In this document: one piece after another, positions 11,895 through 24,182 of the stretch
How positions within the stretch are numbered: the stretch's first letter is position 1
Layout of the letters: the number at the start of each line of letters is the position of its first letter
NCBI RefSeq assembly: GCF_000001735.4
Contig: NC_003071.7
Location: forward strand, 7,681,151 to 7,745,150
Length of the DNA: 64,000 nucleotides
Direction of reading: 5' to 3'
From: Arabidopsis thaliana
Lineage: Eukaryota; Streptophyta; Magnoliopsida; Brassicales; Brassicaceae
The notes under the pieces: model-generated
Database searches by the model: none
The model's input: the letters and a program-made list of their open reading frames with translations, nothing else
What the model was told of the DNA's origin: nothing
Made by a program: the position numbers and the translations under genes

Positions 11895-12650
11895 ATACGG
11901 AGGTTTAACCGCCTTTTGGAACTGATTTTTGTTGCTTGCTTTTGAAGAAACATCTACAATCATATTCTCTCCTTTGTCTCTTGTCTATTGTAGCTAGTAT
12001 AGTTAAGATATGTATGTTAAGTATGTTGTTGGCTTGGATTTTGATCATATTTGTAGTGTTTGTGTTTGTTGTGAGTTTGAATCACATGGTTGACTGATTT
12101 GTTCAATGATTTGGGACGAATATTTTCGTAGTTTGTTCAATAATCATCGGTTGTTTTGTTTGGTGATTCGAGTTTTGTACGAGGAACTTTAGAAGCTGAT
12201 TGTTTTAAGAACAAACTCTATCGGCTTAAAGAGAATGTGAAGAACAGAACAAAAACCAATAGTGTTAGTTTAATGGAGGACGTCATTTGAAAATGACGTT
12301 TTGGTGATATTGATTGTGATGGCCATTTATGATTCAACGGCTGTGATTGAATGATGTAACATTAGTTGCTTCAAGACCATATATTTTATATTATCCATAC
12401 ACTACCTAATTGCTTAAAATATTGTTGATGTTGATGAAGATTGGAAGTTACATCTACTTGTCTACTTGTCGTTTCTTGTATAGTTGGAGTTTATAGTTTG
12501 TCTTAACGTACAAGATAATTTGAAAGGTAGACGTAGACGTTGGATACTTATTTGGTAGGCTCTTAAGAATCTTAGGTGTATCTCTTTAGTTTGAAGGTTA
12601 GATTCAGAATCTCTGTAGATTCATTAGTAGCTTTTTCTGTGTGATCTTTG
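11895..12650. other. intergenic, no gene seen
   Basis: Contains the likely 3' UTR of the CxxC-protein gene and the promoter of the next gene; a TATATATAGAT stretch near 12656 could act as its TATA box. No open frame of note. Confidence 0.45.
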
Positions 12651-12705
12651 TGTTGTATATATATAGATCGAATTGATTTTAGCTGGTGAAAGGTGAAGTT
12701 GTGGT

Positions 12706-13404
12706 ATGAATATGAAGAAACAGATTATGGATGAGTCTGTAAAGTCATTGATGCTGCCTCCTCCTCCACCGCTTCTTCCTCCATCTCAGGGATATGGATC
12801 AAGAAAGATCGATGGAGACAGCATAACCAATAAACAGATCAAGAAGTTCTGGAGACAGAAGCAGATCATTGAAGAGGATCATCTCTATTCTGCTATTAAG
12901 GCTGCAGCTCGTGTCAGAGCTCGTAATCTCTCTGTATGTCCTTTTGGTTTTAACAATTCTTTTCTTGTGTTGTTCTTTATTTCTTAATCTCTGAGAAGGT
13001 GGTTCTGATGTCTATATCTATTGCAGGATGAGGACTACAAACGCTTTGAAGAAAGCTTGGACATGGAGGACCTGGAAACCGAAGATCATCAGGGATTGAA
13101 AGACTGGTCTCTGTTTACTTCTCATCAATATAATCTTGCACCTTTATAGATATCTTGAACCATTCAATGAGCCTAAAACAAGAACCATTTTTGGTTTTTG
13201 TCTCGGCTGTTTTGCGATTTAACTTTGATTTTCGATGTGTATGTTGGATTCAGGTGGACAAAGAGCAAATACGCGTACTTGAACCAGCCGGCTCTTGGAT
13301 CTGCAGATTCACTGAAGAGAAAGAGGTTTTCGACTTATACACCAAACTGTTTCTCGTTCAAGCCTTGCAATCCTCTCTACGCAACTTCGCTCAATGTCTT
13401 TTGA
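12706..13404 (+). CDS. plant-specific unknown protein with N-terminal polyproline
   Basis: Three exons, 12706-12933, 13027-13106 and 13254-13404, join to 152 aa. The N-terminus has a proline run (LPPPPPLLPPSQG), then a basic helix (KQIKKFWRQKQIIEEDHLYSAIKAAARVRARNLS), an acidic segment (EDYKRFEESLDMEDLETED) and a short basic C-terminus ending TSLNVF. No signal peptide or membrane span. I do not recognise a functional domain; from memory the locus is At2g17710, with homologues only in plants. A second ATG two codons downstream would also serve as the start. Confidence 0.75.
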
Positions 13405-13559
13405 ACCATGAGCAGCAAACTCTGCAAGATCAATCGTCTTGCATATATGTATATATTTGTTCGTGTGTGTCTCTGTACATGTCATGTGTTATTGCTTCTA
13501 TATTAATGGATCTGGACTTTGGTGTGGTTGTTGATTTGTAACTGTTGAATAAAATCTTT

Positions 13560-16300
13560 CTATGGAACACTAATTTCTTCTTGTTCCATAGATGATAAGT
13601 ATTCTTGTTCTATATTGTATTTTGGTGGCTACAGTCTACAATTCTACGCATTAGAAAGATTTAATACATATCAGGTGCATAATGAGTCTCCATTTATCTT
13701 ATTTGAATTACAGAATTGTTGCTGAATTTAATCCTAGCTTATATACTTTAGATAGTAGATTTGAGTGACTAATAACCAGGGTTTGTTATATATTATCCTT
13801 CAAACTAAATCATACTTAACATGAGTTTCTTTTTTTCTTCATTTAAAATTTTGTCAATTGGTGGTTTTGCATTGAACTTCTTGCTTTAGGTCTGAAGCTT
13901 CATACTGTTTTAATCTGCATAAATTGCGACAGATATTTCAAATTAGGAGTATGAAAATGTAAAAAAGGTCTTCAAGATTTTTTTTTACCATAGACTTTTT
14001 TATTTTTTCATGATAACATTAATATGACCTTCTTTTTTTTTAACATCAACATAAATATACCTTGTCACCACAATATTCTTAGTTTCTTTTCAAAAATAAA
14101 AATCGTAATTTTTCTATTATTACATCATATTTTGTTAATTTTTTAAAAAACACCACATGCATATTACTGTAGCTTCACATATTGGAGATTTGGTTTTGTA
14201 TCACGACAATGGTTTTGTTGTTTGAGTATCAGTTTAGATAATGCATGTCAATTGGTTCACCCCACAAAAAGGCAGTTGTTCATTATGTCATTTTCAAGCT
14301 ACACAAGTAGATCATCAGACTCTCAACCATCAGCAAAGCAGAGCAACCATGATAATTTTAACTCAATAGTCACATTTGGATTGCAAGCATGGGTGGATGT
14401 ATGTTAGGAGTATGTGGGACACGTGCCCCACATTGATTATAATGTTTTGCGAGTATTAGAGTTTACAATGGCTACTTAGCATCTTTGGTCGTAATGTAGT
14501 AAAGTATTACCATTCCCATGTTTAGATCCCTTTGATGTTGCAATGTTTTCTTTATGTGTTTATTAGTTATCCAAATAACATTATTCTAATTTCTTTTTTG
14601 GTTGGTCTTTCTTATAAAAATGTCAATTCTAAGTTTTGTTATCATTATTTTGTATTTTACTAATCAAAAAAATATAATATTGAAACAATATATATATATA
14701 TATATATATATTTGAAATAAAACATATATTTTTTTTGTGCCCCATACAAAATACATGTTTAGATTTGTCACTGATTCTAAGAACTTATTTTGTAGAAAAG
14801 TAATTTTCTTAATATTCTATGAATCTTTCGAATATGTTATGCATTTACGTTGGAACTGTTAGGTTTCTCATAAAACATTGTAAAACTAAAATATAATAAG
14901 GGGTGTGTGGAATTTTGGCTCAAAAAGATTGTATACTTTGCCAGATTTATTGATTTTGAGACTATGTTGTGCAGCATGTGCACAAAATTTGTTGATTTTG
15001 GTAATAGTGACAATATAGATCCAAAGATGATTTTTAAAAAAATTAAGTGAATATATAGTTCATTTTTATCGTAAATAATTGGTTAAATTATAAAATTAAA
15101 ATATTGTATAAAGAGAAATTAAAGCGATTGTACCATTGTAGCAACCACAACCAGCATATATGTTTGCTCAAGATTTTTAAGTTGTTTTATACACGATTCA
15201 AGCATATGATCTTAATATCAAAAAGGATATATTAAGTTTAATCGGCTTTCCATTTTAGTTGGTAGCAATTGTAAAAATTTAATATTATATCCTTATTTAT
15301 TAAATATTATTATTACCTAACCTTTTTTGATTAACAATAATCATAAAAAAGCTGACCATCTCAATTTGAAGATAAACAAATAGATTTAAAGAAGTGATCA
15401 AATCATGTATTGGTAATGTCTAACATGTTCTTACCACATCTTAATTCACAGATAAACATATACATATACATTGAATATGTTTTTATATAACACATGGTTC
15501 AAGGGAACAAAGGTGGGATAAATCCTATCATATTTTCTATTCTTGACTTACCTTCATAAGTATCTAGGTTATAAGTTTAAATTTTCTTTATAAAAAATAA
15601 CAATATAAAAAGAAACAGTTAAATTTGAAATTTACTACTTTTTAACAAAAATTATTCATCCATCTGTCATTCAAGTATCAATATAGAAAATAAACAAATT
15701 CATGTTGTCAGCCATACTGCATGAACATGAATTTCTTTTATCTTTTTACTTTTTTTCGTAAACCCTCAAAATAACATCAGTAAAAATGGATAGCAACATA
15801 ACAGATAAATAAAAACCAAAAACAAAAACAAATCCAGGGTAAGTTAATATGAAACAAATGCATTAGATCAAAAACTTATTTATTAGTGTAGCAACTTAAA
15901 CAGAAATAATAAGTCTCAAAGTTAATTTTTTTTTTAATACCAAAAATTATATCTTTTATATTTTGAATGACCACGAATATCTTTTTCACTTGATCGATAA
16001 AATTACATCATACAGTACATCTTTTCTAAATTAAAACAAATCTAAAACATGGTTAACAAAACAAACGGGTTAAATGTGAATAAACAAAAAGTATCGGGTG
16101 CAAAACATAAAAAGACAAAAATAAAAGACTGAGTCCAAAATTCCAAAAAGTCAAAGCCACCTTCCTAACTTGTCTGCATAGACGAAGAAGACAAAGAAGA
16201 AGAGATTCGATCACACAAGAAAAATTACAATTCTTCTTAATCCTCATTATTATATATATAAATAAACTTCAATCTAAGCTTCTTCGTAATTTCTCTTTCG
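13560..16300. other. intergenic spacer with (TA)n microsatellite
   Basis: AT-rich and non-coding. A (TA)n run lies at about 14689-14710. The stretch around 14380-14450 and 14735-14775 (repeated 'gtgccccaca' and 'gtgccccata' words) looks like remnants of a repeated element, but no termini can be defined. A TATATATATA box-like run sits near 16251, upstream of P4H5. Confidence 0.45.
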
Positions 16301-16362
16301 TTCAATGTTATTCTTTTAGATCTCGAACAAAACAAAATCTCCAGAAGAAAAAACCAAATTCC

Positions 16363-18024
16363 ATGGCGTCTAAATCGAAGCAGCATCTTCGTTATCAGCC
16401 GCGAAAATCTGTGTCACGATCAACACAAGCTTTCACGGTGCTTATACTTCTTCTCGTAGTGATTCTGATTCTTCTGGGTCTCGGGATTTTGTCACTACCT
16501 AATGCTAATAGAAACTCTTCCAAGACGAATGATTTGACCAACATTGTACGAAAGAGGTTAGGGCAATTTTTTCGATCTGGGTTTTTGTTTTTGATTTGAA
16601 AGTTTTGATTTTTTTTTATTGATTTGGTTTTTTTTTGGAAATTGTTTTGTTAGTGAGACGAGTTCTGGAGATGAAGAAGGGAATGGTGAACGTTGGGTTG
16701 AAGTTATTTCTTGGGAGCCTCGTGCTGTTGTTTATCACAATTTCTTGGTAATTTCGTGTTTCTCTTTGATTTAGGACTTAAGATTAGTATTTCTTGTTAG
16801 ACAAGATAAGAGATTTGAGCTTGTTTTGTTTAGAAATTTGATCGATTGAGTTGACTTTGTTCTTCTCTAGAATTTAGATCTTTCATTGAAGAATGTTTCA
16901 GCGAAAATGGTTTAAGGATAGGGTTGACTTTGTTTGTTCTGCACTAAAGTGATTTTGGAGATATTGTGTTAGAAATGAGTTATTAAATTGGAATGTTTGA
17001 GATGTGATCTTGAGATTTCTGTTTCTTTTAGACTAATGAAGAATGTGAGCACTTGATCAGCCTTGCTAAACCGAGTATGGTTAAGTCAACCGTGGTAGAT
17101 GAGAAAACCGGTGGGAGCAAAGATAGCAGGTTTGTAGTGACTATTTACTTGTGTCCTTCTAGCTTAACTCTGGAGGTTTTATAATCGATGTTGTATCAAT
17201 CCTGTGTAGAGTGAGAACTAGCTCAGGAACTTTTCTTAGAAGAGGACATGACGAAGTTGTCGAGGTGATTGAGAAAAGGATTTCAGATTTCACCTTCATT
17301 CCTGTTGGTAAGTGCTCTTTGCTTTGTTATCCAATACTTAGATGCACAGCAGGAAATGTTGACACATCTTGAGGTCATCAGTTGCATTTACTCTTGATAT
17401 CTTGAGTTGTGTTCCTTTGGAAATCCCTTATTGAGTTTGTGGATGACGCTTTTGTTTGTAGAAAATGGTGAAGGTCTTCAAGTTCTTCACTACCAAGTTG
17501 GGCAGAAGTATGAGCCTCACTATGACTATTTCTTAGATGAGTTCAACACCAAGAATGGAGGACAACGAATAGCTACTGTGCTTATGTACCTGTAAGTAAC
17601 TCACAAAACTCATTATTCCTTTTTCTCAGAGCATTTCTGTGTTTAATCTTTCTTTTTTTTTCACACGATTCTTTAGCTCTGATGTCGATGATGGTGGCGA
17701 GACTGTGTTCCCTGCAGCAAGAGGAAACATTAGTGCTGTCCCATGGTGGAACGAGCTCTCAAAATGTGGTAAAGAAGGACTATCTGTTCTACCAAAGAAG
17801 CGAGATGCTTTACTTTTCTGGAACATGAGGCCTGATGCATCTCTAGACCCTTCGAGCTTGCACGGTAATAAGACTAAAGAGGTTGCTTTCTTTAGAAGCT
17901 AATACAAATATCAGTTTCTAAACTTCAATATCCTATGCATTGATTTTCAGGTGGATGTCCAGTGGTGAAAGGAAACAAATGGTCATCCACGAAATGGTTC
18001 CATGTCCACGAGTTCAAGGTTTAA
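16363..18024 (+). CDS. P4H5: P4H5, prolyl 4-hydroxylase (2-oxoglutarate/Fe(II) dioxygenase)
   Basis: Seven exons (16363-16556, 16654-16747, 17032-17129, 17210-17307, 17462-17591, 17677-17864, 17951-18024) join to 291 aa. Residues about 21-45 form a single hydrophobic signal anchor after a basic N-terminus, as in type II membrane enzymes of the ER and Golgi. The catalytic set is complete: iron ligands His181 and Asp183 in HYDYF and His267, and Lys277 (GNK) for 2-oxoglutarate, with the normal H-x9-K spacing. The family hydroxylates proline in extensins and other cell-wall glycoproteins before O-arabinosylation; P4H5 is known for its role in root-hair growth. There is no C-terminal ShK-type Cys domain. 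Confidence 0.94.
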
Positions 18025-18029
18025 GAGAA

Positions 18030-18960
18030 ACCAAACAAAGAAAGCTAAAATATGAGGAGGTAATCTCTTAAGTCTTAAATATCAAGCTATCTATCAATGA
18101 GATCTTCAAGATTGCCTGAAGTCTTTACCATCTATCTTCAACCTCACTCCTTTTTATGAATCTTTAGGTTTTTCATGGAAGCTTCGAATGTGTGTGGATA
18201 CAGTTAAACAGGTATAATGTGTATTTCCCTTTTGAAGTGAGAGATCCTTAGGAAATTGGAGGCTGTTCTTTCATGGGGGATATTTGAACTTTTTGTACTT
18301 TTTCTTCTAAATTATTTTGAATGATTTGTACTTTACGACATATTCGAATCTGAGTCTTGTAACTTTTAACAACTCAATACGAACCATGAATTTTCCGTTT
18401 ATACATGCTTGCTTTCTTATGTTGATTAAGCAAAGTTATTTCTGCAACCGTTAAATTTGATGTACTTCAGAAGAGCTCGCTCAGAATTCACAAACTTTGC
18501 AAATCATCGTTTATGCAATTCAAGATTCGGACCAACCGATCACCTCGGTGCAAAATATTTTTCGGGAAGCATGATTCTGAGAAATATCTCCCTATGTGTT
18601 ACTCGCAACGTAGTTGGGAACAGATTCAAACGTGTTGACCTCGTGTGAACTATGTTTTGGTAGTTTGACATGCCAAATGTGATATATTGTTACTTTCTTA
18701 GTCATTGTTATAAAGTTGTTAGTAAAATCTAGTATCAATTAAAATTTCACTACTTTTCCTTGTTTATTGATAGTGACTATTTTTAGTTAGTCAAATCTAG
18801 TACTAATAACACCTATACAAACAAACTTTTCAAGATTTTTTTTGGTCAACTACCACCTAAATTGGACTATAAAGAACGATATAGAGTACCTTCAGTTTCA
18901 CCATTGAAAGATATCAAAATAACAAAAAAAAAAAAACTTCACCACCGAAAGCAAAACAAT
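18030..18960. other. P4H5 3' region and spacer
   Basis: The first 350 bp or so are probably the P4H5 3' UTR. The open stretch at 18457-18648 shows no recognisable domain and I do not call it a gene. Confidence 0.4.
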
Positions 18961-18983
18961 AGAAAAATAACAATACTTTGAAA

Positions 18984-19525
18984 ATGAAGAGCAGCATATT
19001 CTTTAAGCTTCTGTTATTGGTTTCTCTTTTAGTCGTTATCTTCAGTAAGTATACCTTACCAACAATATGATTTTCAAATAAACCAATAAAAATTTACATA
19101 TCTCTTTACTCTTTACCAATGGTTAAAACTAAAATTTGTTAATAAAAAAAATATTTCACAAAATAACTGAGTTTGCAGAAAAAGAAATAAAAGTGTTTTT
19201 GTTGGACATCAATTTAATTATTTAAAGTTCGTCATTTGATTTTTCTTTTTTAATATAATTTTTCTTTTGGGTGATTTTATTTTAAGATCATTTTGTTTTA
19301 CTTTTGGTTGTGTTTAAAGGACAAAGCTATGCAGTCGCCGATTATTGTAATAGAGATGCTGACTGTAAGCGGGTATGCTTAAGACCGTACGCATGCAACT
19401 TAACCCGTCACCTTTGTATGTGTCATCCAAATGATGTCAGTTCTTCTAAACAACATTGTATTCCAGAACATAAAGGTTTTGGAGAAGGAGGACCTCCACC
19501 ACAACGATTGAAATTATATCGATAA
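18984..19525 (+). CDS. defensin-like (DEFL) secreted cysteine-rich peptide
   Basis: Two exons, 18984-19044 and 19320-19525, join to 88 aa. Exon 1 encodes a signal peptide (MKSSIFFKLLLLVSLLVVIF), and the phase-1 intron at the signal-peptide border is the standard DEFL layout. The mature part has seven cysteines (DYC, ADC, RVC, YAC, HLC, MC, QHC), then a Gly/Pro-rich basic tail. The odd number is unusual, since these folds need pairs. DEFL peptides are secreted, with roles from antimicrobial defence to pollen-pistil signalling; which applies here is unknown. The small exon 1 is easily missed. Matches the At2g17723 position from memory. Confidence 0.82.
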
Positions 19526-19529
19526 AAAC

Positions 19530-22500
19530 GTGTATGTATATATATATTCTGATAAGAAGTTATTTGGATAAAATAATTTGAGTAAAAAATTATTTGAATA
19601 AAATACATTTATTTCAAAGAAAATTTGATGGTTATAATAGGTGGATGATCATGTATATGAAACATGTCTTGATTTATTGAATGTATAAAATCAATATGAA
19701 TTAAGATCACTCAAACTGAAACATACAAAAAGAGTAATTTGACAAAAATTCCACCCGAGTGTTAAAACTTAAAAATCATGCATAGTTTCAAAATTGAAAT
19801 ATTTTAAATATAACTCCGATATATTCATACACGTTTTAATAATCTTGCAAAAAGGTGTTTTATTTTGTTGAAAATAAAGTGGTTACGTCGAAAGTTTTTC
19901 TTTGTATATTCCTTATGTAATAAGAGTGTAGGCTCATTTTATTTCAGAGCTAAAAAGAGTACAAACACATGTATCTTCTTTCGTCTACACACGTACAACA
20001 ACATGACGCCATACACAGAAGAGAAAACCATTCTTATCATAAATACGTATCCTGAGTTTTTAATCATTTTCCTTCGCTATTACCTATTTATGTAACTCTG
20101 ATATGTGTATGGGACTGGCCTAGTGGCATGGACCCAAATGCCTTTAGGATTAGATGAAAATATCTTCGGGCCGATATTTGTTGAAATGTCGTATACATTT
20201 ATGTATATACATCAGGATTAGAGTATTTATTATAAGGAAGCCACTATGTTACATGTATTATTTAAATAATACGTACTCTAGATATTTATTTATTTTTTGT
20301 TAAAAGAGAAATAAGTGTTTCAATACTTTACTTTGGAGATAGACAGACACATCCTTTTTCTGACATCGAATTCATTAGTATTAGATACGTATTAAATGTC
20401 ATGTGCATAGAAGATGTGTTACAAAGCTACTCGGTCCATTCATGCAGTTTAGAGATTGTCATTGTTAAGCTCGTTGGCTTTTATAATATATTAATTAAGA
20501 TCAATTGATAAGTAGTGAATTAATACGTATTACTTATGTACTTAAAATTTTAACTCATTCTTTTATATTCTTTCTGTTCCTTTTTATATGATTGTTTAGG
20601 AAAACATACATATTAATGTAGACATATCAAGTTGATTTTATATATATATTATTTTTTGTGTTTTATAATTTTCTATAACTTTAAATCAATAATATTTACT
20701 TATTTTTATTAAAATTTACAATTCATCAATAATAACTAATAAATATTGTATAGAAAATCTAAAAAATCAATCTCTTTGAAACAAATTTTATTTCTAGAAA
20801 ATTAAACAAAAAGAGACAGAGAAAATATAACCGAAGGAACTCCAAACCGTATTCCAACTAATTCTCAAGATCCATAGAAATTCAATTCTTATTTTCTTAT
20901 CATTAAAAACGTCTACAGATAGTCAACCTGTAGATATAAGATAATTTTTCTCATTCGTAACATAAATTTTGGTTAAATTAACTTGTTCGACCTATTTTAA
21001 GCCGAATCCATTGTAAAAACGGTTATGGTTATGGTGCTTAATTATGGTTAGTTAAGCACCATTAAATAATTACTTTTTGTTTTGAATGTCCACAAATAAA
21101 ATTTTAAATGCATTTTTGTTTTGTTTTCCTATGTTCTTTGCCTTTTAGATATATTATTTTTCACTATTAACCATAAGTTGGATTTTTAAAACCACGAAGG
21201 GGAAACAAATTGAGTGAAAGTTTTGTACGTGATTAGTGTATAAATTGATATCTGCAGTTCTTTCGAATACAATAATGGTTTATCAACAGTAAACTATCTC
21301 ACGAGGACTGGATTGTAGAAAAGCCAACAACAGTAAAAAATGTTTGGCAAAGTGTTCACGTTTTTTATTTGCTATAACTGAATGTGGAGACAAAGCTCAC
21401 AAGTCACAACTCACAACTGCTCATAATTATTTTTGTTTGAAGTAAACAAAGTCTGTAGTTCCCGCTATATGATGAGCAATTATAGTTGCATACTTGGATT
21501 AAGTGGATAATTTTTCTGAAAGATCAACTTAAGGGTGCTTGTTAAATCGATATATACATATAGAAGTGTTTTTTTTCTTTTTTTTGTCAATTTATATTAA
21601 GAGTGTTGTGGTGGTTAAATAAGCATATCTAAATACCATTTTTGAACTAGTGGAATGAGACAAGTGAACTCAAACCAAATTTTCACTATTTTTTTTTTAG
21701 TTGATGTGTGTCATCCTTATCATACAATTATCTAAAACTGTTAGGTGGATTATTATCACATCATATTTATTAACACACTTTATGAGAAAATCGCATAACC
21801 ATACTGCATTCAAGGTTTTCAAAATAATATGGCAAACTTTTACTATGACGTAGAGTGCACTAAATTGATTTTAAAATTAAACCACAATTTATAATAAAAA
21901 AACCTCGTTTAGTTGAGCTTCTGTTAGATTGAATATTCAAATTATACATTAACTTGTTACGATTCGATTCAGTTGTGAATATATATCGTCTAGACCTAAG
22001 TTGCATGGAAATTCTGTCTGATGTCCATTTCCTATTTCAAAATCAACATCTCTTAAAAACAGAGAAAACTTAACGTTCCTTTAATTTGCATTTTTACACG
22101 TTTTGTTTCCCGGTATGTTGTATCTGTTTTTGTTTCTAGGCAATATAGGTCTAGACGATTTTGAGACCACTTTATTGTTTCAAAAACTCATTGTAGACAT
22201 CCGCTAAATTCGTGTACAAAACTCAGCAAAAGTTAAATGCTGTCTGGTTGACGTCACTGTCTTGTGATATATGAAGTTAGAATACTTCAAATCGAAGTTC
22301 CTAAATGATGTTTAACATTTTTAAAAATCTAGTATTTTGCATTGTTACACGAGAAACTTATTTAAAATCATACTATTCTTAAGCCGAAATTTTATATGAT
22401 CAATTTTTTTTTTAATATTGTAATATTTTCTTTATAAAGGTAATTATTCTAATCGTTTAAGCACACGACTAGACGATTAGCACTAATACAAAATTAGGAT

Positions 22501-22900
22501 CTTATTCTTAACCCTTTTTTACTTTTCAAAGCAAAGTATATTGCAAATTGCAATGAATTAAACCTAAGAAATAACGTCCTCTAATTGGTTTACCTAAAGA
22601 AAAAATGTTTTAATTAATTTAAAACAAAATAGCTTTTACCAAATGAAAATAAAAGAAAGTTCTTTGCCCCGTGAGCTCATCTCTCTTCTCTTCTATCTCT
22701 GACTCGTGGTTTTCTGAAAACGAAAAGTTTGAAACTTTCGTGTTATTCTTCGTCACTGATTGTGACACATATAAAAGAACCCCTAAAAGATTATCCTTCT
22801 TCACCTACAACAAATTCTGGCCATGAAAGCAAACTCACCCCAAGCTTTAAATGCAAAGTAGCGAAACATCCCATCCCATCTCCTCCCTCTCTCTCTTAAC
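19530..22900. other. intergenic spacer, no gene seen
   Basis: About 3.4 kb of AT-rich sequence. Open stretches at 19865-20095 and 22619-22804 have no domain or coding look. A 14-bp inverted repeat (ATCGTCTAGACCTA) sits at 21985-21998 and 22146-22159 and may mark a small element. Confidence 0.45.
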
Positions 22901-22924
22901 CACTAAGCAAAAATCCCATCTTTC

Positions 22925-22932
22925 TATATAAA
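22925..22932 (+). promoter_or_regulatory. TATA box of NIP2
   Basis: TATATAAA lies 60 bp before the NIP2 start codon, preceded by CT-rich sequence typical of plant core promoters. Confidence 0.6.
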
Positions 22933-22991
22933 CCTCTCTCCCAACTCTGCTACTTCCCACCGTAAATCGTTTCTGGGTTCTTAAGAATAAC

Positions 22992-24162
22992 ATGGCCTCG
23001 TCATCATCATCATCTTATAGATTCCAATCTGGGTCTTACCCTCTTTCGTCAAGTCCTTCTCTTGGGAATTTCGTCGAACGCATTAAAGACGCTTGTCATT
23101 TCCTTGTCTCTGCTGTTTTGGGTACCATTATCTCCGCGATCTTGACCTTCTTCTTCGCACTAGGTTTGTTTTCGTTTCTTGTAACTCTTCTTGAGATTGT
23201 CTGTAGTTCTAAAACTCGATTTTGGATCTAATTGTTGCTCATCTTCGATTGGATTGAGTTGGATCATTGAATTGATTTGATTATTAGAAAGTTTGTAACT
23301 TGGAGCTAAGAAAGCTGATTCCTTTTTCATGTTCAGTGGGCACATTGCTAGGGGCACTTACAGGAGCTTTGATAGGTCAAGAAACTGAGAGTGGTTTCAT
23401 TAGAGGAGCAGCAATTGGAGCCATTTCGGGAGCTGTTTTCTCTATCGAGGTCTTTGAATCATCTCTGGATCTCTGGAAATCCGATGAGTCGGGTTTCGGA
23501 TGTTTTCTCTACTTGGTGAGCAACATTACTTGCTCTGTTTTTTAAGTAGCTATGAAGTTTGGAATGTGGTGATTAGTGTTTCTTTTGTGAATTTTTTGTG
23601 TAGATTGATGTCATTGTTAGTCTTCTAAGCGGGAGACTTGTACGAGAGCGCATTGGTCCTGCAATGCTAAGTGCAGTGCAAAGTCAAGTATGTTTGCTTT
23701 CAGAATTTTTCACCATTTCCTTAATGTTTTTAGGATCTCTAGGATCTCTGTAGTTATTTATCCCTTCTTGTCTTGTTTCTCCTGATCAGATGGGAGCTGT
23801 GGATACAGCTTTTGATGATCACACAAGCCTTTTTGATACAGGAGGCTCAAAAGGATTGACAGGAGACCTTGTTGAGAAAATCCCAAAGATGACAATCACT
23901 GGCAACAATAACACTGATGCTTCTGAGAACACAGACTCATGTTCTGTTTGTCTTCAGGTTAGTTCTATTGTCAGTTTGCTTCGTTTTAGTTCATTATGTC
24001 GAATCGAGTTCTAATTCGGGTTTTGTCTTTCTCCTTCAGGATTTCCAGCTCGGTGAAACAGTTAGAAGCTTGCCTCATTGTCATCACATGTTTCACTTAC
24101 CTTGCATAGACAATTGGCTCCTTAGACACGGTTCTTGCCCGATGTGTAGACGTGATATTTAA
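22992..24162 (+). CDS. NIP2: NIP2, RING-H2 membrane protein
   Basis: Five exons (22992-23163, 23337-23515, 23604-23687, 23790-23957, 24040-24162) join to 241 aa. A serine-rich N-terminus is followed by hydrophobic, Gly/Ala-rich segments (about 35-105; [20 protein letters not shown] and a GALxGALIGQ...[10 protein letters not shown] repeat-like stretch) that look like membrane spans. The C-terminus is a RING-H2 finger with Cys196, Cys199, Cys215, His217, His220, Cys223, Cys234 and Cys237, so it should act as an E3 ubiquitin ligase. NIP proteins are known to bind the plastid-encoded RNA polymerase RPOTmp at thylakoids, anchoring it at the membrane. Confidence 0.92.
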
Positions 24163-24182
24163 TCTCTTCATCTCTCCATCGT

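Noticed and set aside
20105-20150. tRNA-like words (ggcctagtggcatgg)
   Set aside because: No cloverleaf, no T arm.
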